Source of the DNA: DASPOF01 sp035626155
Lineage (GTDB): Bacteria; Desulfobacterota; Binatia; Binatales; Binataceae
Length of the DNA: 64,000 nt
Reading direction: 5' to 3'
NCBI GenBank assembly: GCA_035626155.1
Contig: DASPOF010000089.1
Location: forward strand, 15,172 to 79,171
This document shows, piece by piece, positions 44,624-53,860 of the stretch (position 1 is the first letter of the stretch; every line of letters begins with the position of its first letter). A model generated the notes under the pieces. The model did no database searches. It saw only the letters and a program-made list of their open reading frames with translations, and was not told the origin of the DNA. The position numbers and the translations under genes are program-made.

Positions 44624-47020
44624 ATGCGAAACATTGCCATCGTGGCACTCGGGCTGGTGATTCTGCTTGGCGGGCCGCGCTGTTCCTGGTGCGCGCCTGC
44701 GGCGGCGGCGAAACCGGCGCGCGCGACAATATCAGGCACGGTCCGCGATGCGCTCAATCGGCCGGTCGAGGGCGTATTGCTGTCGCTTCAGGACAGCAGG
44801 GGCGGGATTGCGGCGCGCGCGCATAGCGGGCCCAAAGGTGAATTCCGCTTTCGCGATGTGGCGCCGGGCGTGTACGCGATCATCACCGAGAAGCCGGAGT
44901 TCAAGCCCGCGACCGCGATCGTCACCGTTACCGCAAGCGGCGCGGCGCCGGTCGCCTTGACTATCGAGTCGCAGGCCGCGCTCAGCGTGGCGGTGATCGC
45001 CAAGCGGCTCAATATCGCGCGCAACCGCTTGTCGCCCGAAACGGGCGGGAGCGTGTACCAGTTCAGCAAACAAGCGATCAACGATCTGCCGCAAAGCGAT
45101 AACACCGCGCTCAACCAGGTCGTTCTGCAAGCGCCCGGCGTCGCGCAGGATTCGTTCGGACAGCTTCACGTGCGCGGCGATCACGCCAACCTTCAATACC
45201 GGATCAACGGCGTCCAGCTCCCCGAAGGGATCACCGGCTTCGGGCAGGCGCTCAGTCCGCGCTTCGCGCAAAGCATCAGCCTGCTTACCGGCGCGCTGCC
45301 TGCGCAGTTCGGATTGCGCACCGCCGGAATTATCGACATCAAGACCAAGGATGGCCTGCTCGACAACGGCGGCGACATCGATTTCTACGGCGGACAGCGC
45401 GGCACCACTCAGCCGAGCTTCGAGTACGGCGGGTCGGAAGGGAACTTCAATTATTTCGTGACCGGCCAGTATCTAGGCACCGACCGGGGCGTCGAGCCGC
45501 CGACTCCCGGGCCGACCGCGATTCACGATACGAGCAACCAGGGCAACGGATTCGGCTACTTCTCGTATTTCCTGACGCCGACCATCCGCATCAGCCTCAT
45601 CACCGGCACGGCGATCAATCATTTCCAGATTCCGGCCAATCCCGAACAGCCGCAGCAATTCGTGCTCGCCGGGGTGCCGGTTTACCCGTCGGCGAAGGTG
45701 CGCGAGAATCAGTTCGAGCAGAACTACTTCGGCGTAATCGCGCTCCAGGGCGTGGCCGGGCCGGACTTCGACTATCAGATAGCGCCGTTCAGCCGATACT
45801 CGACGGTGACGTTCAATCCCGATCGCGCCGGCGATCTGATCTACAACGGCGCGGCCTCAAAAGTGTTTCGCAGCGACTGGGGCAATGGAATCCAGGCCGA
45901 CACCGCATACCACGGAATCGCGAACCACACTTTTCGATTTGGCGGCTATTTCGATTCGGAACGCGCGGAGATCGACAATCACGAGTCGGTATTTCCGGCC
46001 AATCCGATCACCGGCAAGCAGAGTTCCGATATACCCTTCTCGATCGTCGATGACATCGCGCTGCAAAGCTGGATCTACAGCGTTTACGTGCAGGACGAAT
46101 GGAAACCGGTCGAGCAACTGACGATCAACTATGGCGCGAGGTTCGATCTCTACGACGGACTGGTGCGCGCCGATCAGGCGAGCCCCCGCGTCGGCCTCCA
46201 GTACACCCCGATCAAGGGGACCACGTTCCACGCCGCCTACGCGCGGCAATTTACTCCTCCGGCGACCGAACTGGTGACGGTTACCGACATCCAGAAGTTC
46301 AAGAGCACGACCGGCGCGCCGCCATCGAGCGCCAACGGCACCCCGACCGTCGAGCGCGACCATCTCTTCGATGCGGGCGTCACGCAGGAGGTGATTCCCG
46401 GGCTCAATCTCGGGATCGACTCCTACTACAAGAAGGCCGCGGACCTGATCGATGAAGGGCAGTTCGGCCCGGCGCTGATTTTCGAGACCTTTAACTATGC
46501 GAAGGGGCGCGTGTACGGAGTCGAAGCCACCGGCTCATACACGCACGGCAAGCTCTATGCCTACGCCAACTTCGCCTACAGCGTCGCGCAAGGCACCCAG
46601 GTCGAGTCAGGACAGTTCAATTTCGCGCCCGCCGAACTCAAGTACATCAGCAATCATTATGTTTTCCTCGACCACGATCAGACGTTCACCTCGTCGGCTG
46701 GCGCGGTCTACAACTGGCGCGACTACATGTTCAGTATCGACGGAATTTACGGCAGCGGGCTTCGGAGGGGGTTCGCGAACACAGGCAATCTGCCCTTTTA
46801 CATTCAGGTCGACGCCGCCATCAGCAGGAGAATCGATCTGGGGTCGCGCGGCGCGCTCGAGCTTCGTGCGGCGGTAGTCAATCTCAACGACCGGATTTAC
46901 CAGATTCGCAACGGCACCGGGATCGGCGTCTTCGCCGCGCAGTACGGTCCGCGCCGCGCCCTGTACGGCGGCATCAAGTGGGAATTGCCGACCTTGAAGG
47001 CGGCTGGAGCGGGACGCTGA
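44624..47020 (+). CDS. TonB-dependent outer-membrane receptor
   Basis: The protein has 798 residues. A signal peptide (NIAIVALGLVILLGG) precedes a carboxypeptidase-regulatory-like beta-sandwich (about 35-120, ISGTVRDALNRPVEGVLLSL). Then comes the plug domain (about 140-250, NDLPQSDNTALNQVVLQAPG, QLHVRGDHANLQYRINGVQLP), and a 22-strand barrel up to the C-terminus. The barrel ends with a hydrophobic strand (RRALYGGIKWELP). It transports a large substrate across the outer membrane using TonB energy. The substrate is not evident; the preceding His/Cys-rich protein suggests a metal or metal complex. Confidence 0.92.
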   Translation: MRNIAIVALGLVILLGGPRCSWCAPAAAAKPARATISGTVRDALNRPVEGVLLSLQDSRGGIAARAHSGPKGEFRFRDVAPGVYAIITEKPEFKPATAIVTVTASGAAPVALTIESQAALSVAVIAKRLNIARNRLSPETGGSVYQFSKQAINDLPQSDNTALNQVVLQAPGVAQDSFGQLHVRGDHANLQYRINGVQLPEGITGFGQALSPRFAQSISLLTGALPAQFGLRTAGIIDIKTKDGLLDNGGDIDFYGGQRGTTQPSFEYGGSEGNFNYFVTGQYLGTDRGVEPPTPGPTAIHDTSNQGNGFGYFSYFLTPTIRISLITGTAINHFQIPANPEQPQQFVLAGVPVYPSAKVRENQFEQNYFGVIALQGVAGPDFDYQIAPFSRYSTVTFNPDRAGDLIYNGAASKVFRSDWGNGIQADTAYHGIANHTFRFGGYFDSERAEIDNHESVFPANPITGKQSSDIPFSIVDDIALQSWIYSVYVQDEWKPVEQLTINYGARFDLYDGLVRADQASPRVGLQYTPIKGTTFHAAYARQFTPPATELVTVTDIQKFKSTTGAPPSSANGTPTVERDHLFDAGVTQEVIPGLNLGIDSYYKKAADLIDEGQFGPALIFETFNYAKGRVYGVEATGSYTHGKLYAYANFAYSVAQGTQVESGQFNFAPAELKYISNHYVFLDHDQTFTSSAGAVYNWRDYMFSIDGIYGSGLRRGFANTGNLPFYIQVDAAISRRIDLGSRGALELRAAVVNLNDRIYQIRNGTGIGVFAAQYGPRRALYGGIKWELPTLKAAGAGR

Positions 47021-47022
47021 GC

Positions 47023-47721
47023 ATGGACGAGCGGTTCAGCGAGTACGCGCCCTACCGGCAAGCCGCACGGCGGCGATTTGCCTGTACCATCCCGCTCTCG
47101 GTCAGCGTGATGACGCTGATACTGATCGAGGCGGCGCTCATCAGGCCGAATCTCCCGCCGCCGCCCGAATTCAATGCGGTCGAGGCGCGCTTAATCGAGC
47201 TCGCCCCGCCGCCCAAGCCCGCCGGCCTCCAGGGTGGAGCCGCTCCCGCCACCGCGCCAAAGCCCCGGCGCCGGCCGGCTCCGCCGCCCAGTGCGCGTAA
47301 GGCCGAAGCCGCACCGCCGATCAAGAAAGGGGAAGTTACGATCGTGACTGTGCCGGCGCCGGCCGGTCCGTCTTCAGGCTCAAAGGGGGCGGCGGAAGAG
47401 GGCGGGGTCGCGGGAGGGACGGGGATTGGCAGCGGCCGCGGGCTCGGCAATGACAGCGCCGGCGCGCGGGCGATTTATGCTCCGATTCCGAAAATACCCG
47501 ACGATCTGCGCGAGGAGAGCTTCAAGGCCATCGCGATCGCGCACTTCAGGGTTCTGCCGGACGGCACCGTACAGGTTTCGCTGGCGACGCCGACCTCCAA
47601 TCCGCGGCTCAATCAGATCCTGCTGGCGACGCTGGAACAATGGCGGTTCTTTCCGGCGATGAGGGACGGGGTCGCGGTGCTGTCCGAGTTCGACGTGCGA
47701 ATCCCGATCGCCGTCGAGTGA
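47023..47721 (+). CDS. TonB-like energy transducer
   Basis: The protein has 232 residues. It has a short cytoplasmic N-terminus, one transmembrane helix (about 22-42, FACTIPLSVSVMTLILIEAAL), a long proline-rich periplasmic spacer (PPPPEFN, APPPKPAG, RRRPAPPPS), and a C-terminal domain (about 150-232) that fits the TonB box-binding fold (IPDDLREESFKAIAIAHF, LNQILLATLEQWRFFPA). It starts two bases after the receptor stop, so the two are coupled and probably form a dedicated pair. ExbB and ExbD are not in the window. Confidence 0.85.
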   Translation: MDERFSEYAPYRQAARRRFACTIPLSVSVMTLILIEAALIRPNLPPPPEFNAVEARLIELAPPPKPAGLQGGAAPATAPKPRRRPAPPPSARKAEAAPPIKKGEVTIVTVPAPAGPSSGSKGAAEEGGVAGGTGIGSGRGLGNDSAGARAIYAPIPKIPDDLREESFKAIAIAHFRVLPDGTVQVSLATPTSNPRLNQILLATLEQWRFFPAMRDGVAVLSEFDVRIPIAVE

Positions 47722-47807
47722 GCGCGGGGAGGGAAACGAGCTTCGCCGCGCCAAGTTCGCGCGGCGTCGCATGAGTTCGCGCGGTGGCGCGCCGCGTCTC
47801 GGGGTGA

Positions 47808-48848
47808 TCAGCCCGCCTGGGCCTGCTTGAGCGGGACCACGACGCCCTCGCTCATGATGTTGCGCAGATGCGCGGCCGCATCCTCGGGCGGCACCGGATT
47901 GATGTAGAAGCCGGTGCCCACCTCGAAGCCCGCGACCTTGGTCAGCGCGGGAGTGATCTCGAGATGCCAGTGATAATGCTTGCTCTCCGCCTCGCGCAAC
48001 GGCGCCGAATGGATGATGTAATTGAACGGCGGATCATCGAGCGCCGCCTTGAGCGCGCTAAGCGTCACCTTGAGCGAGTTGGCGAGCGCGCGATACTCCG
48101 TCGCGGTCGCATACACGAAGTGCGAGGAATGCACCTTCGGGATGATCAGAAGCTCAAACGGAAAACGCGCCGCGAACGGACATGAGACGATGAAGTGGTC
48201 GTTTTCGATCACGACGCGGCGGCCGTCCTGGCTCTCCTGGCTCACGATATCGCAGAAGATGCAGCGCTCTTTGCCCTGGTAGTAATCGTTCGACCCGCGC
48301 AATTCCTGCTGCACGCTGAGCGGGATAATCGGGAGCGCGATTAGCTGGGAGTGCGGATGCTCGAGGCTCGCCCCCGCATCGGCGCCGTGATTCTTGAAGA
48401 TGATCACGTACCGGAAGCGCTCATCGCGGGCCAGATCGAGCACGCGATCGCGGTACGCCCACAACACCTCCTCGATCTGATGCGGCGTGAGGTCGGCCAT
48501 CCCCTTGTCGTGTATCGGCGTGTCGATTACCACCTCGTGCGCGCCGATCCCGTTCATCAGGTCGTACAAGCCCTCGCCCCGGCGGCCAGCCGATCCTTCA
48601 ATTCTGAGCGCGGGGAACTTGTTGGGTACTGCGCGCACCCTCCATCCGGGCGCGTTGGCGACGGAGCCGGGCTCGCGATACGCAAGCACCTCGGGTGGCG
48701 TCAGATGCTCCATGCCGTAGCAGAAGACGCAGGCGCCGTTCTTGCCGGGTTCGACGTGAGCCTTGCGGAAGTCCGACGGGCGCTTGCTGCGCTCCGTCGA
48801 CATGATTACCCATCGCCCGACGACCGGGTCTTTCCTCAATTCAGGCAT
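47808..48848 (-). CDS. galT: Galactose-1-phosphate uridylyltransferase
   Basis: The protein has 346 residues with a duplicated HIT-like fold. Zinc-binding CVFC and CIFC pairs stand at the start of each half, the active site is EHPHSQLIALP with the nucleophilic second His, and HYHWHLEITP closes the second half. GalT exchanges UDP between UDP-glucose and galactose-1-phosphate. Some relatives act on other nucleotide sugars (for example ADP-glucose phosphorylase-type), so the substrate is not certain. It converges with the TonB-like gene. Confidence 0.85.
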   Translation of the reverse strand: MPELRKDPVVGRWVIMSTERSKRPSDFRKAHVEPGKNGACVFCYGMEHLTPPEVLAYREPGSVANAPGWRVRAVPNKFPALRIEGSAGRRGEGLYDLMNGIGAHEVVIDTPIHDKGMADLTPHQIEEVLWAYRDRVLDLARDERFRYVIIFKNHGADAGASLEHPHSQLIALPIIPLSVQQELRGSNDYYQGKERCIFCDIVSQESQDGRRVVIENDHFIVSCPFAARFPFELLIIPKVHSSHFVYATATEYRALANSLKVTLSALKAALDDPPFNYIIHSAPLREAESKHYHWHLEITPALTKVAGFEVGTGFYINPVPPEDAAAHLRNIMSEGVVVPLKQAQAG

Positions 48849-49040
48849 CTAAGCGACCTTCCCCCAATGGCGGTCGAAAACGTATGCAACACCCTGCACC
48901 TTCGCGGGCGGCCAATGCAACTGGAATTTTGGAGGGCATTTTAAAGGTCGCCACGCTTTGGCCCTTCTATTCCTAGTAAATCACTCATTAGGATGCCAAA
49001 CCAGCAGGAAGATAGCCCCCGCTGTGGAGGGCAGGCAGAT

Positions 49041-49103
49041 GGGCGCTTCCACCCGTCTTCAACCCTATCCTTCCCGGATGGTTGAGACAGGTGGGGCGCT
49101 CCC
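49041..49103. terminator. Long imperfect palindrome after lon
   Basis: The two arms GGGCGCTTCCACCCGTCTTC... and ...GACAGGTGGGGCGCTCCC can pair over about 20 bp with small bulges and a 13-base loop. It lies 24 bp after the lon stop on the lon strand, so it is a candidate terminator. The rest of the 278-bp gap between lon and galT (48849-49126) has no gene or clear promoter that I can support. Confidence 0.4.
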
Positions 49104-49126
49104 GCCCAAAGAGGTTTGGAACGGCG

Positions 49127-51550
49127 CTAGTTGAGCGCGGTCCGCTCGATTCGCACGGGCGCCTCGGCCGGATGCTCGGCAGCGCCGTCGCGCAGTGCAT
49201 AACGGAGAACCTCATCGACCGTGTCGACGAAGATCAGTTCGAGTTCATTGCGCAATTCGGCGGGGATGTCCTCGAGGTCGCGCTGGTTGCGGCTCGGCAT
49301 GATGACCGTATGAATTCCGGCGCGCCGCGCCGCGAGCACTTTTTCCTTGATCCCGCCGACCGGAAGCACCTTTCCGCGCAACGTGATCTCTCCGGTCATC
49401 GCGACGTCCGGTCTAACCGGCCGCCCGCTCAGCAGCGATGCGAGCGAGGCCGCAATCGTGACGCCGCCGGAAGGACCGTCCTTGGGGATCGCTCCCGCCG
49501 GGACGTGAACGTGAATGTCGGACTTTTCGAAAAAGTCGGCCGGGATGCCGAGCCGGTCGGCGCGCGAGCGAATGTATGAAAGCGCAGCCTGCGCCGACTC
49601 CTTCATCACGTCGCCCAGAGAGCCGGTAAGGGTGAGTCCCTTCTGGCCCGCCATCCGCGTGCACTCGATGAACATGATGTCGCCGCCGTTGGCGGTCACG
49701 GCAAGGCCGGTTGCGACGCCCGGCTCGTTGGCGCGTTCGGCGACCTCGGAGTAGAACCTCGGCGATCCGAGGTAGCGCTGAACGTCTTCGACGGTGATTC
49801 GTTCGGGCAGCTTTTCGCCCTCGGTGTACGCGCGCGCAATTTTGCGGAACACGCGCGCAATCTCCCGCTCGAGATTCCGCAACCCCGCCTCGCGGGTGTA
49901 GCTCCGGATGATCTCGGCCAGCGCCTCGGGAGCGATCTCCATCTTGGCATCGGCCAGGCCATTCTCCTTTAGCTGCTTGGGAACCAGGTGCCGCTGGACA
50001 ATCTGGAGTTTCTCCTCCTCGGTGTAACCCGGAAGTTCGAGCACCTCCATCCGGTCGCGCAGCGCCGGCGGAATCGGGTCGAGCACGTTCGCGGTCGTGA
50101 GGAAGAGAACCTTCGACAGGTCGAACGGGACGTCAAGGTAATGGTCCACGAAGCTGTTGTTCTGCTCGGGATCGAGCACCTCGAGCAACGCTGCCGCGGG
50201 ATCGCCGCGGAAGTCCATGCCGAGCTTATCGACCTCATCGAGGATGAACAGCGGATTATTGGAGCCTGAGTTGCGGACGCCCTGGATGATCCGACCGGGG
50301 AGCGCGCCGATGTAGGTCCGGCGATGGCCCCGGATTTCCGCCTCGTCGCGGATTCCGCCAAGCGACAGCCGCACGAACTTGCGCCCGAGCGCCCGCGCGA
50401 TCGAGCGGCCGAGCGAAGTCTTGCCCGTTCCCGGCGGTCCGACGAAGCAGAGGATCGGGCCCTTGGTGTCCTTCTTCAGCTTGCGCACTGCGAGGAACTC
50501 GAGGATGCGCTCCTTTATCTTTTCAAGGTCGAAGTGGTCCTCATCCAGGACCTTGTGCGCGTTGGCGATGTCGAGGTTGTCCTCGGTCCCGACTGCCCAC
50601 GGCAAGCTCACCAGCCAGTCGAGGTAAGTGCGCACGACGGTGTGCTCTGCCGACTCGGGCGGGATCATCTTGAGCCGGTCGAGTTCCTTATCGGCCGCCT
50701 TGCGCGCTTCGGGAGGCATGTTGGCCTCCTCGACCTTCTTCTGAAGCTCCTCGAGTTCGCCCGAGCGTACGTCGCCCTCGCCGAGCTCCTTCTGGATCGC
50801 CTTGAGCTGCTGGCGCAGGTAGTACTCGCGCTGATTCTTGTTGAGTTCGGTCTGAACCTGCGACTGGATCTTGTGGCCCAGCTCGAGGAGCTCGATTTCG
50901 CGGGTCAGGATGGTGATGAGCTTCTCGATGCGCTGGCGGACGTCGGTGGTGGAGAGCAGGTCCTGCGCCTCCTCGATGGCGATCTTGAGGTAGGAGGCGA
51001 CCATGTCGCTGAGCTTGCCCGGCTCCCGCACCTGCATCGCGGTTACCTGCAACTCGTCGGGAAGATATGGCACCAGCGAGACGAACTTCGAGAACTGGCT
51101 CACCAGGTGAGCATGAAGCGCCTCGACCTCCTTGTCGGCCGGCGCGGTCTCCTGGAGCCGTTTTACGCGCGCCACGAAAAATGGCTCGCGCTGGACGAAC
51201 TCTCCCAATTCGATTCGCGCGATTCCCTGCACCAGCACGCGTACGCTCTGATCGGGGTAGCGCAGGACGCGCAATACGCGGACCGCGGTGCCGCGCGCGT
51301 ACAGCGCGTCAGGGGTTGGGCTCTCGTCCTCGGGATTCCTCTGGGCGGCGAGCGCGATTACTCGCGTCGCGGTGCCGAGATCCTCGATGAGCTTCAGCGA
51401 TGATGCCCGAGAGACCAGGAAGGGCAGGATTTGGCTTGGGAAGACCACGATGCCGCGCAATGGCAGCACCGGGAGCACCTCGGGAATCTCAACCTTGCTC
51501 AGGTCCTCCTCGATGTCGAAACGTTTTTCGCGAGCTGGTTTATCAGCCAT
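49127..51550 (-). CDS. lon: ATP-dependent protease La
   Basis: The protein has 807 residues. The N-terminal substrate-binding LAN domain (about 20-215, VLPVLPLRGIVVFPSQILPF) leads through a coiled coil to the AAA+ module with Walker A GPPGTGKTSLG and Walker B LFILDEVDKLG. The serine-lysine peptidase domain follows, with Ser694 in DGPSGGVTIAASL and Lys near 737 in GGIKEKVLAARRAG. It degrades misfolded and regulatory proteins in the cytoplasm. It is divergent from the DUF2203 gene. Confidence 0.98.
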   Translation of the reverse strand: MADKPAREKRFDIEEDLSKVEIPEVLPVLPLRGIVVFPSQILPFLVSRASSLKLIEDLGTATRVIALAAQRNPEDESPTPDALYARGTAVRVLRVLRYPDQSVRVLVQGIARIELGEFVQREPFFVARVKRLQETAPADKEVEALHAHLVSQFSKFVSLVPYLPDELQVTAMQVREPGKLSDMVASYLKIAIEEAQDLLSTTDVRQRIEKLITILTREIELLELGHKIQSQVQTELNKNQREYYLRQQLKAIQKELGEGDVRSGELEELQKKVEEANMPPEARKAADKELDRLKMIPPESAEHTVVRTYLDWLVSLPWAVGTEDNLDIANAHKVLDEDHFDLEKIKERILEFLAVRKLKKDTKGPILCFVGPPGTGKTSLGRSIARALGRKFVRLSLGGIRDEAEIRGHRRTYIGALPGRIIQGVRNSGSNNPLFILDEVDKLGMDFRGDPAAALLEVLDPEQNNSFVDHYLDVPFDLSKVLFLTTANVLDPIPPALRDRMEVLELPGYTEEEKLQIVQRHLVPKQLKENGLADAKMEIAPEALAEIIRSYTREAGLRNLEREIARVFRKIARAYTEGEKLPERITVEDVQRYLGSPRFYSEVAERANEPGVATGLAVTANGGDIMFIECTRMAGQKGLTLTGSLGDVMKESAQAALSYIRSRADRLGIPADFFEKSDIHVHVPAGAIPKDGPSGGVTIAASLASLLSGRPVRPDVAMTGEITLRGKVLPVGGIKEKVLAARRAGIHTVIMPSRNQRDLEDIPAELRNELELIFVDTVDEVLRYALRDGAAEHPAEAPVRIERTALN

Positions 51551-51629
51551 GGTTAGATTCGAACCTCGTAGGGAGGGGACCCCGCCTCACCACGCTTCCA
51601 CCAATTCCGGGATTTACCGTAGTATATGG

Positions 51630-52130
51630 GTGCCGGGCAGACAAGGAACCTCCAAACTCAAAGCTAACCACGCCTGGCGCTCCGCGCCACCGGCGAGGAG
51701 GTTATCGAAAATTCGGTTCGAGAAGCTATTCAGCGCCGAGGAAGCCAACGAGATGATTCCCCGGCTGGAGATACTCCTGCGCGATCTGCAACTGGCAGCC
51801 AACGCCTTGCGCAATCGTGTCGGCGAACTCGCCGATTCGGACACGGCGGCGGCCGGTTCTGAGCTCCGCGACCTTATTGCCCGCTATCCGGAGCTTGGAG
51901 GATTTGCCCGCCGGATGGCCGAGGCGGCGAAGCAAATCGACTTGTTGGGCTGCGTGCTCAAAGATATCGACCTGGGGCTGGTCGATTTCCCTTACGATGC
52001 GGGCGGCGGCAAAATCGTGTTCTTGTGCTGGCAGTTCGGTGAGCCTCGAATCGTCGCCTGGCACCCGGTCGATGGCGGCTTCGCCAGCCGCAAGCCGCTC
52101 CCCGGCGTGGTAAAGCCGCATCTCAACTGA
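51630..52130 (+). CDS. DUF2203 family protein
   Basis: The recognisable protein has about 139 residues beginning KLFSAEEANEMIPRLEILLRDL, the classical DUF2203 N-terminus, and ending with the conserved FPYDAGGGKIVFLCWQFGEP and GGFASRKPL blocks. The only conventional start in frame is GTG 51630, which would add 27 low-complexity residues and has no ribosome site. ATT 51711, preceded by GAGGAGG at 9 bases, gives exactly the family N-terminus and is probably the true start, an unusual codon. The function of DUF2203 is unknown. It is divergent from lon. Confidence 0.75.
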   Translation: MPGRQGTSKLKANHAWRSAPPARRLSKIRFEKLFSAEEANEMIPRLEILLRDLQLAANALRNRVGELADSDTAAAGSELRDLIARYPELGGFARRMAEAAKQIDLLGCVLKDIDLGLVDFPYDAGGGKIVFLCWQFGEPRIVAWHPVDGGFASRKPLPGVVKPHLN

Positions 52131-52163
52131 GGCGTTCCCAGCCGGGGCAAGAGGCATCGGACG

Positions 52164-52631
52164 ATGGTCGCGCTTTTCGTTTATCTCCTGAGTATCGCGT
52201 GCTGGCTGGGCGCGATCGTGTTTTTCTCGTTCTTCACCGCGCCCGCGATTTTCCAAGAACTCCCGGTCGCCGAGGCGGGCAAGGTGATCGGCGCGATCTT
52301 CCCTCGCTACTACGCGCTCGGGTATGCCGCCGGCATCGTCGCGGTGCTGCTCGCGGCGTATTTCACCGCGATGCGGGAGGCGCGCGGATGGTGGGGAGGT
52401 TGCGCGTTGACCCTGGCGGTCGCGCTCGGAATCACGTTATATGCGGGAGGGGTCTTGTTGCCGCGGGTAGCCCAAATTCGAAGCGTGACCGAGCAACAGA
52501 ATCCCGACGCCGAGCGCAAAGCCGAGTTCGACCGGCTTCATCATCTGTCGGTTGTCCTGAACGGGATGGTCCTGATGCTCAACCTCGCCGCCCTCGCCGA
52601 AACCGCAGGAGCCTTGACCCATCGTGGCTGA
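52164..52631 (+). CDS. DUF4149 membrane protein
   Basis: The protein has 155 residues with four predicted transmembrane helices (LFVYLLSIACWLGAIVFFSFF, LGYAAGIVAVLLAAYF, CALTLAVALGITLYAGGVLL, LNGMVLMLNLAALAET). The start WLGAIVFFSFFTAPAIFQEL matches the DUF4149/TMEM205-like family of unknown function. It is 33 bp after the DUF2203 gene and overlaps the start of the HAD gene by 8 bp, which suggests one operon through to 55094. Confidence 0.8.
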   Translation: MVALFVYLLSIACWLGAIVFFSFFTAPAIFQELPVAEAGKVIGAIFPRYYALGYAAGIVAVLLAAYFTAMREARGWWGGCALTLAVALGITLYAGGVLLPRVAQIRSVTEQQNPDAERKAEFDRLHHLSVVLNGMVLMLNLAALAETAGALTHRG

Positions 52632-53382
52632 CGCACGCATCAAGGCGGTGGTGCTCGACCTGTTCGACACGATCGTCGAGTGGAATCCGGCGGGATTGCC
52701 GCGGTTCGAGTGGCGGGGACGCGAGGTTCGCAGCACGGCGCCGCTCCTGTTCAAACCGCTCGAGGCGGCGCTCGGGGAGGGCTTCGATCGGGACGCGTTC
52801 CTGGAAATGCACGAGTCGGTCATCCGGGAAATCTTCGCCGAGCGCGCCGGAGACAACCCGCGCGAGGTCACCTGCTACCAGCGATTCGAGCGGATTCTCC
52901 TCAGACTCGGCATCGACGATGCCCGCGCGCGCTCGCTCGCCGACGAACTGCGGCGCACGCACATGGGGCAGGTCCGCGCGGTTACCTCGGCCCCGCCGCA
53001 TCGAGTCGAAGCGGTGCATCGGCTCAAGCGCGCCTACCGGCTCGGATTGCTCTCGAATTTCGACGATTCCGAAACCGGCCATCAGATCATGCAGGACACC
53101 GGCGTGCGGGACCTGTTCGATGCGGTCGTGCTATCGGCCGATCTCGGGCTGCGCAAGCCGAGCGCGGGGATTTTCGCCGCGATCGCCGGGATGCTCGCGC
53201 TCGATCCGCAGGAAATCCTGTTCGTGGGCGATACTGCGAACGAAGACGTGCTCGGCTCGAAGCGCGCCGGGATGCGCGCGGCGTGGATCAACCGGCACGG
53301 AAAACCGCTCCCCGATGGCATCCCGCAGCCCGACATAATCATCGCGGACCTGGCCGAATTGCCCGGCGCACTGGGACTCTGA
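52624..53382 (+). CDS. HAD-superfamily hydrolase
   Basis: The protein has 252 residues. HAD motif I is LDLFDTIVEW (the second Asp position is Thr, as in DLFDT variants), motif II is LGLLSNFDDSE, motif III the lysine in LGLRKPSAGIF, and motif IV ILFVGDTANEDVLGSKRAGM. The C1-type cap lies at about residues 30-110. Such proteins are phosphatases of small metabolites. The start is GTG, overlapping the preceding gene by 8 bp. The substrate is unknown. Confidence 0.88.
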   Translation: MADARIKAVVLDLFDTIVEWNPAGLPRFEWRGREVRSTAPLLFKPLEAALGEGFDRDAFLEMHESVIREIFAERAGDNPREVTCYQRFERILLRLGIDDARARSLADELRRTHMGQVRAVTSAPPHRVEAVHRLKRAYRLGLLSNFDDSETGHQIMQDTGVRDLFDAVVLSADLGLRKPSAGIFAAIAGMLALDPQEILFVGDTANEDVLGSKRAGMRAAWINRHGKPLPDGIPQPDIIIADLAELPGALGL

Positions 53383-53383
53383 G

Positions 53384-53860
53384 ATGGCGCGTGCGCTCGT
53401 GATCTCGGTGATCGGCGCGGGCGATGCGCCGGCTGCGGTCTGCAAACTCGCCTTTGAACTCGGATGCGAAATCGCACGGCGCGGCGCGGTGCTGGTCAAT
53501 GGCGGCCGGACCGGTGTGATGGAAGCCGCGGCCGAGGGCGCCCGCAGCATAGGCGGCCATACGATCGGCATTCTGCCCGGCTACGATCGCGCCGAGGCGA
53601 ATCCGCACATCGAGTTCGCAATCGCGACCGGGATGGGCGAGGCGCGCAACGCAATCGTCGTCGCCAGCGCGGATGCGGTAATTGCGCTGGCGGGCGAGGG
53701 CGGTACGCTCGCCGAGATCGGATTCGCAAAGAAGATGCGCAAGCCCATCGTCGCGCTCGACTCGTGGCGCGAGATTGACGGCCTCAAGCGCGCGGCGACG
53801 CCCGCCGAGGCGGTCGCGCTCGCTCTCGAACTGGCTGGCAAGCTCGGACGCCGGAGCTGA
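53384..53860 (+). CDS. TIGR00725/LOG-like Rossmann protein
   Basis: The protein has 158 residues. It contains the family motif VNGGRTGVMEAAAEGARSIGG and a second GEGGTLAEIGFAKK motif, both variants of the GGGxxGxMGxxA and PGGxGTxxE motifs used to bind nucleotide phosphates in lysine-decarboxylase-like (LOG) proteins. The second motif has GEGGTLAE rather than PGGxGTxxE, so it belongs to the TIGR00725 subgroup rather than to canonical LOG enzymes. It lies 1 bp after the HAD gene. Confidence 0.8.
   Translation: MARALVISVIGAGDAPAAVCKLAFELGCEIARRGAVLVNGGRTGVMEAAAEGARSIGGHTIGILPGYDRAEANPHIEFAIATGMGEARNAIVVASADAVIALAGEGGTLAEIGFAKKMRKPIVALDSWREIDGLKRAATPAEAVALALELAGKLGRRS

Noticed and set aside
51552..51580. 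GGTTCGAATC-like T-loop motif on the minus strand upstream of lon
   Set aside because: The flanking bases do not form a T-stem and no D-arm, anticodon arm or acceptor stem can be built.
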